This document shows, one piece after another, positions 24,588 through 32,546 of a stretch of 39,368 nt of DNA. The notes under the pieces were generated by a model. It was not told where the DNA came from. It saw only the letters and a program-made list of their open reading frames with translations, and searched no databases. Positions within the stretch are counted from its first letter, which is position 1. Each line of letters begins with the position of its first letter. The DNA lies in assembly GCA_945872245.1 (NCBI GenBank), contig CAMBZB010000020.1, forward strand, positions 1-39,368, written 5' to 3'. A program made the translations under genes and the position numbers. Source of the DNA: Flavobacterium psychrophilum (lineage in GTDB: Bacteria; Bacteroidota; Bacteroidia; Flavobacteriales; Flavobacteriaceae).

Positions 24588-26384
24588 TTAGCTTTTGGTC
24601 TTGTAAAAGTCGGTAATTTTTTTGGCTTTTGAAACCCCTACCACCTCAGAAATTTCCTTTTCTGTGGCTAATTGCAACCTTTTAACACTTTTGAAATGTT
24701 GAATTAACGCCAGCATTGTCTTTTCTCCAATTCCCGAAATGCTTTCCATCGAAGAATTAAGTGCCGCTTTACTCCTTTTATCCCGATGAAAAGTAATACC
24801 AAATCGGTGTGCTTCGTTCCGCAATTGCTGAATTACCTTTAGTGTTTCCGACTTTTTGTCCAGATACAATGGAATTGAATCACCTGGATAAAACAATTCT
24901 TCCAGTCTTTTGGCAATGCCAATTATCGTGATTTTACCGCGCAACCCCAATTCGTCAATACTTTTCAACGCCGATGACAATTGTCCTTTTCCTCCATCGA
25001 TGATGATGAGCTGTGGCAAAGGTTCGTTTTCCTCCAATAATCGTTTGTAGCGACGATACACCACTTCAGTCATCGAGGCAAAATCATCCGGTCCTTCGAC
25101 TGTTTTTATATTGAAATGGCGATAGTCTTTTTTACTGGGCTTACCGTCCTTAAAAACCACGCAAGCCGCCACGGGATTGGTTCCCTGAATATTTGAATTG
25201 TCAAAACATTCAATGTGACGCGGTTCTACCGGCAATCTCAAATCCTTTTGCATTTGCGCCATAATTCGATTGGCATGACGATCTGGATCCACAATTTGCA
25301 ATTGTTTTAATTGCTCTATTCGGTAAAACTTGGCGTTACGAATGGATAAATCCAAAATTTGTTTTTTATCTCCCAATTGCGGAATCGTAACTTTTATGTT
25401 TTCACCTAAATCCACTTTAAACGGAACAACGATTTCTTTGGACAACAATTGAAAACGTTCCCTGAGTTCGATAATGGCCAACTCCAACAATTCCTCGTCC
25501 GTTTCATCCAGTTTCTTTTTGATTTCCATCGTGTGGGAACGAATAATCGAACCGTGGGAAATTTGCAGAAAGTTCACAAAGGCAGCACTTTCATCAGAAA
25601 CTATCGAAAACACATCGATATTAGTGATTTTTGGATTAACAATTGTGGAACGCGATTGGTAATTTTCGAGGATTTCTATTTTTTCTTTTATTTTTTGGGC
25701 CTCTTCAAAATGCATCTCCCGAGCCAAATCAGTCATCACTTTTTTGAAATCCTTCATTGATTCTTTAAAATTTCCTTTCAGTATTTCGCGGATAGCATCT
25801 ACTTGTTTTTGGTAATTTTCCAAAGATTCAAAGCCCTCACAGGGCCCTTTGCAATTGCCAATATGATATTCCAGACAGACCTTGAATTTCCCGATTTCAA
25901 TATTGCTTTTACTCAAATCAAAATTACAGGTTCGCAGCGGATACAGTTCTTCTATTAATTCCAAAATAGTGTTCACAGTCTTGAAACTCGTGTAAGGACC
26001 AAAATATTCCGAGCCGTCCTTGACTAATCTTCGGGTGGAAAATATTCGAGAGAAAAGTTCTTTTTTGATGCAAATCCAGGGGTAGCTTTTATCGTCACGC
26101 AACAAAACATTATATCGCGGTTGAAGCGTTTTTATAAGATTATTTTCCAATAAAAGCGCATCGGTTTCTGTGGGAACGACGATGTGTTTTATTGTCACAA
26201 TCTTTTTGACCAAAACATTGGTTTTGGCGGTATCGTGAATTTTATTAAAGTAGGAGGAAACCCTTTTTTTTAAATTTTTGGCCTTGCCCACATACAAAAT
26301 CTTTCCTTCCTTGTCATAATATTGGTATACGCCAGGTCCGTCAGGTAAGGTTTGAATTTGAAGTTCGAGAGTTGGGTTATTCAT
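24588..26384 (-). CDS. uvrC: UvrABC excinuclease subunit C
   Basis: UvrC makes the two incisions around DNA lesions in nucleotide excision repair. The 598 residues hold the GIY-YIG nuclease (about 13-90, GVYQYYDKEGKILYVGKAKNL), a cysteine cluster (CLEYHIGNCKGPCEG), the UVR domain (EEAQKIKEKIEIL), the RNase H-like nuclease (ECFDNSNIQGTNPVAACVVF, IIDGGKGQLSSAL, HRFGITFHRDKRSKA) and C-terminal helix-hairpin-helix motifs (ISGIGEKTMLALIQHF). A TAACTTTG box ends only four bases before the ATG, suggesting a leaderless message. The gene is divergent from the 5-formyl-THF cyclo-ligase gene. Confidence 0.97.
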   Translation of the reverse strand: MNNPTLELQIQTLPDGPGVYQYYDKEGKILYVGKAKNLKKRVSSYFNKIHDTAKTNVLVKKIVTIKHIVVPTETDALLLENNLIKTLQPRYNVLLRDDKSYPWICIKKELFSRIFSTRRLVKDGSEYFGPYTSFKTVNTILELIEELYPLRTCNFDLSKSNIEIGKFKVCLEYHIGNCKGPCEGFESLENYQKQVDAIREILKGNFKESMKDFKKVMTDLAREMHFEEAQKIKEKIEILENYQSRSTIVNPKITNIDVFSIVSDESAAFVNFLQISHGSIIRSHTMEIKKKLDETDEELLELAIIELRERFQLLSKEIVVPFKVDLGENIKVTIPQLGDKKQILDLSIRNAKFYRIEQLKQLQIVDPDRHANRIMAQMQKDLRLPVEPRHIECFDNSNIQGTNPVAACVVFKDGKPSKKDYRHFNIKTVEGPDDFASMTEVVYRRYKRLLEENEPLPQLIIIDGGKGQLSSALKSIDELGLRGKITIIGIAKRLEELFYPGDSIPLYLDKKSETLKVIQQLRNEAHRFGITFHRDKRSKAALNSSMESISGIGEKTMLALIQHFKSVKRLQLATEKEISEVVGVSKAKKITDFYKTKS

Positions 26385-26388
26385 ACAA

Positions 26389-26396
26389 CAAAGTTA
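26389..26396 (-). promoter_or_regulatory. uvrC promoter box, probably leaderless
   Basis: TAACTTTG on the minus strand matches TAnnTTTG, and only TTGT separates it from the ATG at 26384. Confidence 0.6.
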
Positions 26397-26473
26397 ATAA
26401 ATTCGATACCAAAATAAAGCGGTTACCGAAAAAGAGATTCGTAAATTAACTACTTTTATCCTTTCAAATTTTT

Positions 26474-27037
26474 ATGAATAAAAAAGAATTGCGAATCAAA
26501 TACAAAGCCTTGCGCAGCGAACTTTCCGAAAATGATATAGAGGAAATGAGTTTGGCCATTGCCAACAAAGTGCTGACGCTTCCTATTTGGGGAAAAACCT
26601 ATTTCCATATTTTCCTGCCCATTATCGAACAAAAAGAAGTCAACACCGAGTTTATTTTGCATTTGCTTTCCGGTAAAGACAAGGAAACCGTTGTTTCAAA
26701 ATGTGATTTCGAAACGCGTCATTTAGTTCATTTTCTTTTGACGGACAATACCAAAATCAAGAAAAACGAATATAATATTCCAGAACCCGTTGATGGACTG
26801 GAAGTTCCAACGAACAAGATTAATGTGGTCTTTGTGCCGCTTTTGGCTTTTGACAATGCAGGACATCGTGTAGGTTATGGGAAAGGATTTTATGATAATT
26901 TCCTGAAGGAATGTAAACCCGAAACCATAAAAATAGGGCTTTCCTTTTTTGAAGCCGAAGATTTAATTGAAGATATTTTTGAGAACGACGTGAAACTTGA
27001 TTATTGTGTTACGCCTAATGACGTTTATCGGTTTTGA
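26474..27037 (+). CDS. 5-formyltetrahydrofolate cyclo-ligase
   Basis: The enzyme converts 5-formyl-THF to 5,10-methenyl-THF with ATP. The 187 residues have the basic start MNKKELRIKYKALRSEL, the substrate block FHIFLPIIEQKEVNTEFIL and the ATP/Mg motif VGYGKGFYDNFL near 134-145, followed by IKIGLSFF. All are family signatures (YgfA/FTHFS type). It converges on lspA with a 28-base gap that contains no clear terminator hairpin. No glycine-cleavage genes or 6S RNA are obvious nearby. Confidence 0.93.
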   Translation: MNKKELRIKYKALRSELSENDIEEMSLAIANKVLTLPIWGKTYFHIFLPIIEQKEVNTEFILHLLSGKDKETVVSKCDFETRHLVHFLLTDNTKIKKNEYNIPEPVDGLEVPTNKINVVFVPLLAFDNAGHRVGYGKGFYDNFLKECKPETIKIGLSFFEAEDLIEDIFENDVKLDYCVTPNDVYRF

Positions 27038-27065
27038 TTATATCAGTAAGCTAAACACCAAGTTA

Positions 27066-27671
27066 CTAATGTTGATGAAATGCCTTCTTATTGAAGAAAA
27101 TCAAAATCCCAACGCCTGTAGAAATCGCCATATCGGCAATGTTGAAAATCGCATTAAAAAATTTAAAGTGATGTCCGCCCCAAAAAGGGAACCATTCTGG
27201 AAAATTTCCTTCAAATAACGGAAAGTATAACATATCTACAACTTTACCGTGAAACCAAGTACCATAAGGTTTTTCTGTGAATAATGTAGCCAAATGACCG
27301 TAGCTATCATCGAAAATCACCCCGTAAAAAACAGAGTCTATAATGTTGCCAAAAGCACCTGCAAGAATCAAGGAAATAGCCACAATAAGATAGTTTGAAC
27401 TGTGCTTTCTTTCGACAGAATCCCAAAGCCAATAGCCAATTCCCGTAACGGCAACCAATCTAAAAACGGTAAGAAACAATTTGCCGTAAATACCTGGAAT
27501 TACTGTCCCCCAAGCCATTCCTTCATTTTCTATCAACAGTATTTTGAAGCAACTCGTAATGTCAATTTGTCCGCTTTCGCCGTAAACGAAATTAGTCTTA
27601 ATGTATATTTTAGAAAGTTGGTCAACAAGTAAGATGAGGAAAACTATCAGGTAAGCTTTTCGTAATGTCAT
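27066..27671 (-). CDS. lspA: Lipoprotein signal peptidase (signal peptidase II)
   Basis: LspA removes the signal peptide from prolipoproteins in the inner membrane. The 201 residues have four hydrophobic helices. The conserved blocks are VDQLSK (start of the family), ENEGMAWG, GAFGNIIDSVFYG with catalytic D112 and FNAIFNIADMAIS with D180. The loop between the two aspartates is long (about 60 residues), as in other Bacteroidota LspA proteins. It lies after ileS and the DksA-like gene but beyond a terminator, so it probably has its own promoter. Lipobox proteins in this window, such as the M23 peptidase, are its likely substrates. Confidence 0.95.
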   Translation of the reverse strand: MTLRKAYLIVFLILLVDQLSKIYIKTNFVYGESGQIDITSCFKILLIENEGMAWGTVIPGIYGKLFLTVFRLVAVTGIGYWLWDSVERKHSSNYLIVAISLILAGAFGNIIDSVFYGVIFDDSYGHLATLFTEKPYGTWFHGKVVDMLYFPLFEGNFPEWFPFWGGHHFKFFNAIFNIADMAISTGVGILIFFNKKAFHQH

Positions 27672-27717
27672 TTTATAAAATTTTGATGGCGCAAAACAGT
27701 ACTGCTATTTTCAAAAA

Positions 27718-27737
27718 AAAGCTCCAATTGGAGCTTT
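27718..27737 (-). terminator. Terminator between the DksA-like gene and lspA
   Basis: AAAGCTCCAATTGGAGCTTT is a perfect palindrome followed by T residues on the minus strand, 21 bases after the DksA-like stop. Confidence 0.88.
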
Positions 27738-27758
27738 AGTTGCTTTGTTACTAATTGA

Positions 27759-28139
27759 TTATCGTTGCTGGTTCTTAGCTTCAATACTCATTGTAGCGTG
27801 AGGGACAATCATTAATCTTTCTTTGCTGATTAATTTTCCTGTGACTTTACACACGCCATACGTTTTATTTTCTACACGGAAAAGTGCATTTTTCAAATCA
27901 CGAATAAACTTCTCTTGACGAATTGCCAACTGAGAATTAGCTTCCTTAGACATGGTTTCGCTTCCTTCTTCAAATGCTTTGAATGTTGGCGAAGTATCGT
28001 CGGTTCCATTGTTTAAATCGTTCATATAGGCACTTTTTATCAGATCTAAATCAGATTGCGCTTTGGCTATTTTTTTTAGTATTAATTCTTTGAACTCAGC
28101 TAAATCAGCATCCGAGTATCTTGCAACTTCATCTGTCAT
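27759..28139 (-). CDS. TraR/DksA-family protein without the zinc cysteines
   Basis: This 126-residue protein has the DksA plan: a coiled-coil hairpin (about 12-90) and a C-terminal globular end with TYGVCKVTGKLISKERL and MIVPHATMSIEAK. In canonical DksA this end is a four-cysteine zinc finger; here only C97 remains, and the other three positions are T100, S118 and A121. DksA proteins bind the RNA polymerase secondary channel and act with ppGpp; whether this one does is unknown, though the coiled coil with its acidic tip region (NGTDDTSPT) is kept. It follows ileS by 7 bases and is probably co-transcribed with it. Confidence 0.9.
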   Translation of the reverse strand: MTDEVARYSDADLAEFKELILKKIAKAQSDLDLIKSAYMNDLNNGTDDTSPTFKAFEEGSETMSKEANSQLAIRQEKFIRDLKNALFRVENKTYGVCKVTGKLISKERLMIVPHATMSIEAKNQQR

Positions 28140-28146
28140 TTTCTAG

Positions 28147-31100
28147 TTATTTTGTGATTGCTATTTTTGTTTTTATTTCGTCGAATTCTATTTCGGTTCC
28201 ATTGCTAATATTATCTTCAAAAACCATTGTTTGTGTTAACGTTTCGGATTTAATATAGGCTTCGTTTGCCTTTACTGCTTTTTCTAACTCGAAATTTTTT
28301 TGCAAATGTACTTTAATTTTGTCAGTTACCTCAAATCCTGAATCTTTTCTTATGTTCTGAATTCTGTTAACTAACTCTCTGGCAATTCCTTCCTCTTTTA
28401 ATTCCTCAGAAATCGTAATATCTAGTGCAACCGTTATTCCGTTTGAGTTGGCAACCAGCCAGCCCTCGATATCCTGGGATGAAATCTCTACATCTTCTAA
28501 TGATAAATTTATGCTATTTCCGGCAATAACAAGCGGTAGGCTTCCTTCCCGCTCCAATTGATTAATTTTCTCTTGAGAAAAATCATTTATTGATTTGGAA
28601 ATCAGACCAATATATTTTCCGAATCGTGGTCCGAGTGTCTTAAAATTCGGCTTAATTTGTTTTACCAAAATCCCAGAGGCATCATCTAAAAGGATGATTT
28701 CTTTCACATTAACTTCTGCTTTTACGAGCTCAGAAATAGCCTCAATTTCGGCACGTTGAGACTCGTCAAGTATTGGTATCATTGCCTTTTGTAAGGGTTG
28801 GCGCACCTTTATCATTTCCTTTTTTCGAAGCGATAAAACCAGTGATGAAATCGTCTGTGCTTTCTGCATTTTGCTCTCCAACGTTTTATCAACAAAGTTT
28901 CCAACATATTTTGGGAATTCTGCCAAATGTACACTTTCAAATTTTTCTGATTGTGTTGCCAAAGTTAAGTCTCTGTAAAGCTTGTCCATAAAGAAAGGAG
29001 CGATTGGCGCACCCAGCTTGCTGATGGTCAACAAACAGGTGTATAAAGTCTGGTAAGCTGCGATTTTGTCTTGTGCATATTCGCCTTTCCAGAAACGACG
29101 ACGACACAAACGAACGTACCAATTACTCAAGTTTTCACCCACAAATTCCGAAATCGCGCGCGCGGCTTTCGTAGGTTCATAATCTGCATACGCCTCATCA
29201 ACAACTTTTACTAAAGTATTCAATTCAGAGATAATCCACTGGTCGATTTCTGGTCTTTCGTTTAACGGAATTTCCGCTTCGGCATAAACAAAATTATCGA
29301 TATTGGCATACAAGGCAAAGAAAGAATAGGTGTTGTACAAAGTTCCAAAGAATTTGCGTCGAACCTCAGCAATTCCTTCCAAGTCGAGTTTTAAATTGTC
29401 CCAAGGATTCGCATTGGAAATCATATACCAACGCGTGGCATCAGGTCCATATTCGTTTAATGTATCGAACGGATCAGCTGCATTTCCTAGACGTTTAGAC
29501 ATTTTTTGTCCGTTTTTGTCTAAAACCAAACCGTTTGAAACTACATTTTTATATGCTACTTTGTCAAAAACCAAAGTGGCAATGGCGTGCAAAGTATAAA
29601 ACCATCCACGAGTTTGATCTACGCCTTCGGCAATGAAATCGGCTGGGAAATCTTTGTTCTCGTCAATTTTATCCTTATTTTCAAAAGGATAATGCCATTG
29701 TGCATAAGGCATTGAACCGGAATCAAACCAAACGTCAATCAAATCAGCTTCGCGTTTCATCGGTTTCCCGGAAGCAGAAACTAGGGTAATTTCATCGACC
29801 ACATTTTTGTGCAAGTCAACCAAATCATAATTTGCTTCATCCATATTTCCAATTTCGAACCCTTTGAAAGGATTCTCTTTTTGGAAACCTGCCACAATTG
29901 ATTTTTCGATTTCGTTGTATAATTCTTCCACAGAACCAACTAGAATTTCTTCTGTTCCTTCTTCGTTTCTCCAGATTGGCAATGGAATTCCCCAAAAACG
30001 AGAACGCGACAAGTTCCAATCGTTGGCATTTTTCAACCAATTCCCGAAACGTCCTTCTCCAGTAGATTTTGGTTTCCAGTTAATGGTTTCGTTCAAGTCG
30101 AACATTCTGTTCCTTACCTCAGTGATTTTGATAAACCAAGAATCCAGCGGATAATATAAAATTGGCGTGTCCGTTCTCCAGCAATGTGGATAACTGTGCA
30201 CGTATTTCTCAACTTTGAAAGCTTTATTTTCTTCTTTTAACTGAATCGCAATTTCCACATCCATAGAGCGTTCTGGCGCATCACCTTCAGTATAATATTC
30301 GTTTTTAACGTATTTTCCGGAATATCTTCCTAAACCATCGATGAATTTACCTTGTAAGTTTACCAATGGAACCGGGTTTCCGTTTTCATCCAAAACCAAC
30401 ATTGGCGGCACTTCCGGAATAGCTTCTTTGGCTACTTTAGCATCATCGGCACCAAAAGTTGGGGCGGTGTGTACAATTCCTGTTCCGTCTTCGGTAGTTA
30501 CAAAATCTCCTGAAATTACTCGAAAAGCATTTTCCGGATTTTGGTATGGCAAAGTAAACGGCAATAATTGTTCGTAACGAATTCCAACTAAATCAGCTCC
30601 TTTACATTCGGCAATAATTTGATATGGAATTTTCCCTGCCTTGAAGGCAGGCAGGTTGTCGCCTTCTTTAAATTTTTCAAAATCGGCAACTTCAACACTT
30701 GCAAAAAATCCTTTCGAAAATTGTTTGCCAACTAAGTTTTTAGCCAAAATAACATTCGAAGGTAAAAAAGTATATTGATTGAAAGTTTTAACCAATACAT
30801 AATCGATTTTAGGACCAACTGTCAAAGCTGTATTACTTGGCAAAGTCCAGGGCGTTGTCGTCCAAGCTAAGATATAAACATCCCCAAAACCTTGAAGAAA
30901 ACTCGGTAAAGTTTCAGCTAAAGCCTTGAATTGCGCCACAACAGTGGTGTCCGTAACGTCTCTATAACTTCCCGGCTGGTTCACTTCGTGGGAAGACAAT
31001 CCTGTTCCTGCCTTTGGTGAATACGGCTGGATAGCATATCCTTTGTACATCAAATCCTTGTTGTAGATTTGTTTCAAAATCCACCAAACGGTTTCCATAT

Positions 31101-31569
31101 ATTTGGATTTGTAGGTGATGTAGGGATATTCCATATCGACCCAATAACCCATTTTTTCGGTCAAATCGTTCCACACATCGGTGTAACGCATCACGGTTTT
31201 TTTACAAGCTTCGTTGTATTCTGCTACGGAGATTGTTTTTCCAATATCCTCTTTGGTAATACCCAATGCAGCCTCGGTACCTAATTCCACGGGCAATCCA
31301 TGCGTATCCCAACCGGCTTTACGCTTCACTTGGAATCCTTTTTGAGTTTTATAGCGGCAAAATATATCTTTAATCGCACGAGCCATAACATGGTGAATCC
31401 CTGGCAATCCGTTTGCCGAAGGCGGGCCTTCAAAAAATACAAATGGCGGGTTGCCTTGGCGCGTGGTTACACTCTTCTCGAATATGTTTTCTTTTTTCCA
31501 AAAATCAAGTACTTCCGATGCAACTGTAGGCAAGTTAAGTCCTTTGTATTCAGTAAATTTTATGCTCAT
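28147..31569 (-). CDS. ileS: Isoleucyl-tRNA synthetase
   Basis: The 1140-residue enzyme charges tRNA-Ile. The class I motifs are PPSANGLPGIHHVMARAIKD (the HIGH region, read here as GIHH) and KNGQKMSKRLGN (KMSKS). The editing domain includes WTTTPWTLPSNTAL and GTGIVHTAPTFGADD. DVWFDSGSMPYAQWHYPF and DQTRGWFYTLHAIATLVF are further IleRS signatures. Length and C-terminal layout indicate the longer eukaryote-like type; types of this kind can be less sensitive to mupirocin, which is inference. A tRNA that may be Ile2 lies 20 kb away. Confidence 0.97.
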   Translation of the reverse strand: MSIKFTEYKGLNLPTVASEVLDFWKKENIFEKSVTTRQGNPPFVFFEGPPSANGLPGIHHVMARAIKDIFCRYKTQKGFQVKRKAGWDTHGLPVELGTEAALGITKEDIGKTISVAEYNEACKKTVMRYTDVWNDLTEKMGYWVDMEYPYITYKSKYMETVWWILKQIYNKDLMYKGYAIQPYSPKAGTGLSSHEVNQPGSYRDVTDTTVVAQFKALAETLPSFLQGFGDVYILAWTTTPWTLPSNTALTVGPKIDYVLVKTFNQYTFLPSNVILAKNLVGKQFSKGFFASVEVADFEKFKEGDNLPAFKAGKIPYQIIAECKGADLVGIRYEQLLPFTLPYQNPENAFRVISGDFVTTEDGTGIVHTAPTFGADDAKVAKEAIPEVPPMLVLDENGNPVPLVNLQGKFIDGLGRYSGKYVKNEYYTEGDAPERSMDVEIAIQLKEENKAFKVEKYVHSYPHCWRTDTPILYYPLDSWFIKITEVRNRMFDLNETINWKPKSTGEGRFGNWLKNANDWNLSRSRFWGIPLPIWRNEEGTEEILVGSVEELYNEIEKSIVAGFQKENPFKGFEIGNMDEANYDLVDLHKNVVDEITLVSASGKPMKREADLIDVWFDSGSMPYAQWHYPFENKDKIDENKDFPADFIAEGVDQTRGWFYTLHAIATLVFDKVAYKNVVSNGLVLDKNGQKMSKRLGNAADPFDTLNEYGPDATRWYMISNANPWDNLKLDLEGIAEVRRKFFGTLYNTYSFFALYANIDNFVYAEAEIPLNERPEIDQWIISELNTLVKVVDEAYADYEPTKAARAISEFVGENLSNWYVRLCRRRFWKGEYAQDKIAAYQTLYTCLLTISKLGAPIAPFFMDKLYRDLTLATQSEKFESVHLAEFPKYVGNFVDKTLESKMQKAQTISSLVLSLRKKEMIKVRQPLQKAMIPILDESQRAEIEAISELVKAEVNVKEIILLDDASGILVKQIKPNFKTLGPRFGKYIGLISKSINDFSQEKINQLEREGSLPLVIAGNSINLSLEDVEISSQDIEGWLVANSNGITVALDITISEELKEEGIARELVNRIQNIRKDSGFEVTDKIKVHLQKNFELEKAVKANEAYIKSETLTQTMVFEDNISNGTEIEFDEIKTKIAITK

Positions 31570-31612
31570 TTTATCCTTTTCTTAAATCGTGGTGCGAAAG
31601 TAATAAATAGTT

Positions 31613-31640
31613 ATGAATTATGAGTGATGAGTGATGAGTT
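31613..31640. repeat. Tandem heptamers ATGAGTG upstream of ileS
   Basis: ATGAATT, ATGAGTG, ATGAGTG and ATGAGTT follow one another with an exact 7-bp period in the gap between ileS and recO. Confidence 0.75.
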
Positions 31641-31757
31641 TTTGAGTGCCGAAAAGATACGAAAGCACAAATTTTCAACAGAATAAACTCAAAATTTCAC
31701 TACAAAATAAAAATTGGATTTGCCATACATGACTTCTTGCCTTTGTAGCAAATCATT

Positions 31758-32471
31758 TCAAGAAAAAACAGCAGCCAAAACCTCCAAGGATTTCGGTTTT
31801 CGGAAGCCATCGAGATGAAAAGCGAAATAATCAATCAGAATTTTTAGGACGATTTGTCTTTCGATAACGTGGAAGGTTTTCTGGTCGTTGTCGAATTTCA
31901 AAGAAATGAGTTTTTTGAAGAGATTCGTTTCGTGTTCGGTGAGTGAACTGATGCCTTGAAACGGCGTAAAAATACCTTCGTTACTATCGAAAAAAGGGAA
32001 TTCCATTTCGGAAATATCAGGGTAAAAGCCGAGATATTTTGTGATTTCCAGCATTAAAATCAGATGGAAATTAGCCGTTTCATCGTGATTGTCAAGCCAA
32101 AACAGCGCCGTTTCCAAAAAGGCAAATAGATTTTCGTTTTTCTCTTCTTCATGAATGGAATGATGCAGAATTTCGGAAATAAACATCACAATCGTGCTCT
32201 TGAAAATATCCGAATGTATGGTTTGAAATGGAGTCGCAATTTTGATTTCCTTGAAATTTTCTAGCGTTCCTCTGTTTTTATGCACCGCTTCGATTTCGAG
32301 AATGGTCAGTGGCTGGAAATAAGCGATTTTTTGGTTTGATTTCCTAGAAGAAAAAGCATCGCGGACAAAATATGATTTTAAACCATTAGACTGCGTAAAG
32401 CATTTTACGATCAAGCTTTTCTCTTGGTATTTGAGGGAAGAAATGACGATGGCTTTGGTTTTGATTTGCAT
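31758..32471 (-). CDS. recO: DNA repair protein RecO
   Basis: RecO helps load RecA on SSB-coated single-stranded DNA with RecR. The 237 residues show the N-terminal OB-fold (KTKAIVISSLKYQEKSLIVKCFTQSNGLKSYFVRDAF) and the helical C-terminal domain (FLETALFWLDNHDETANFHLILMLEITKYLGFYPDIS). As in many Bacteroidota, the four zinc-finger cysteines are absent. The gene follows porZ on the same strand with a 75-base gap that holds heptamer repeats, so the two may be transcribed together. Confidence 0.93.
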   Translation of the reverse strand: MQIKTKAIVISSLKYQEKSLIVKCFTQSNGLKSYFVRDAFSSRKSNQKIAYFQPLTILEIEAVHKNRGTLENFKEIKIATPFQTIHSDIFKSTIVMFISEILHHSIHEEEKNENLFAFLETALFWLDNHDETANFHLILMLEITKYLGFYPDISEMEFPFFDSNEGIFTPFQGISSLTEHETNLFKKLISLKFDNDQKTFHVIERQIVLKILIDYFAFHLDGFRKPKSLEVLAAVFS

Positions 32472-32479
32472 AAGTTCTG

Positions 32480-32500
32480 GGTTTTTGGTTTTTGGTTTTT
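32480..32500. repeat. Tandem heptamers GGTTTTT between porZ and recO
   Basis: Three copies of GGTTTTT in a row (GGTTTTTGGTTTTTGGTTTT and onward) fill part of the porZ-recO gap, again with a 7-bp period. Confidence 0.75.
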
Positions 32501-32546
32501 TGGCTTTTGAAATACTGAATTCTAACGCCTCGCCCTCAGAACCTAA

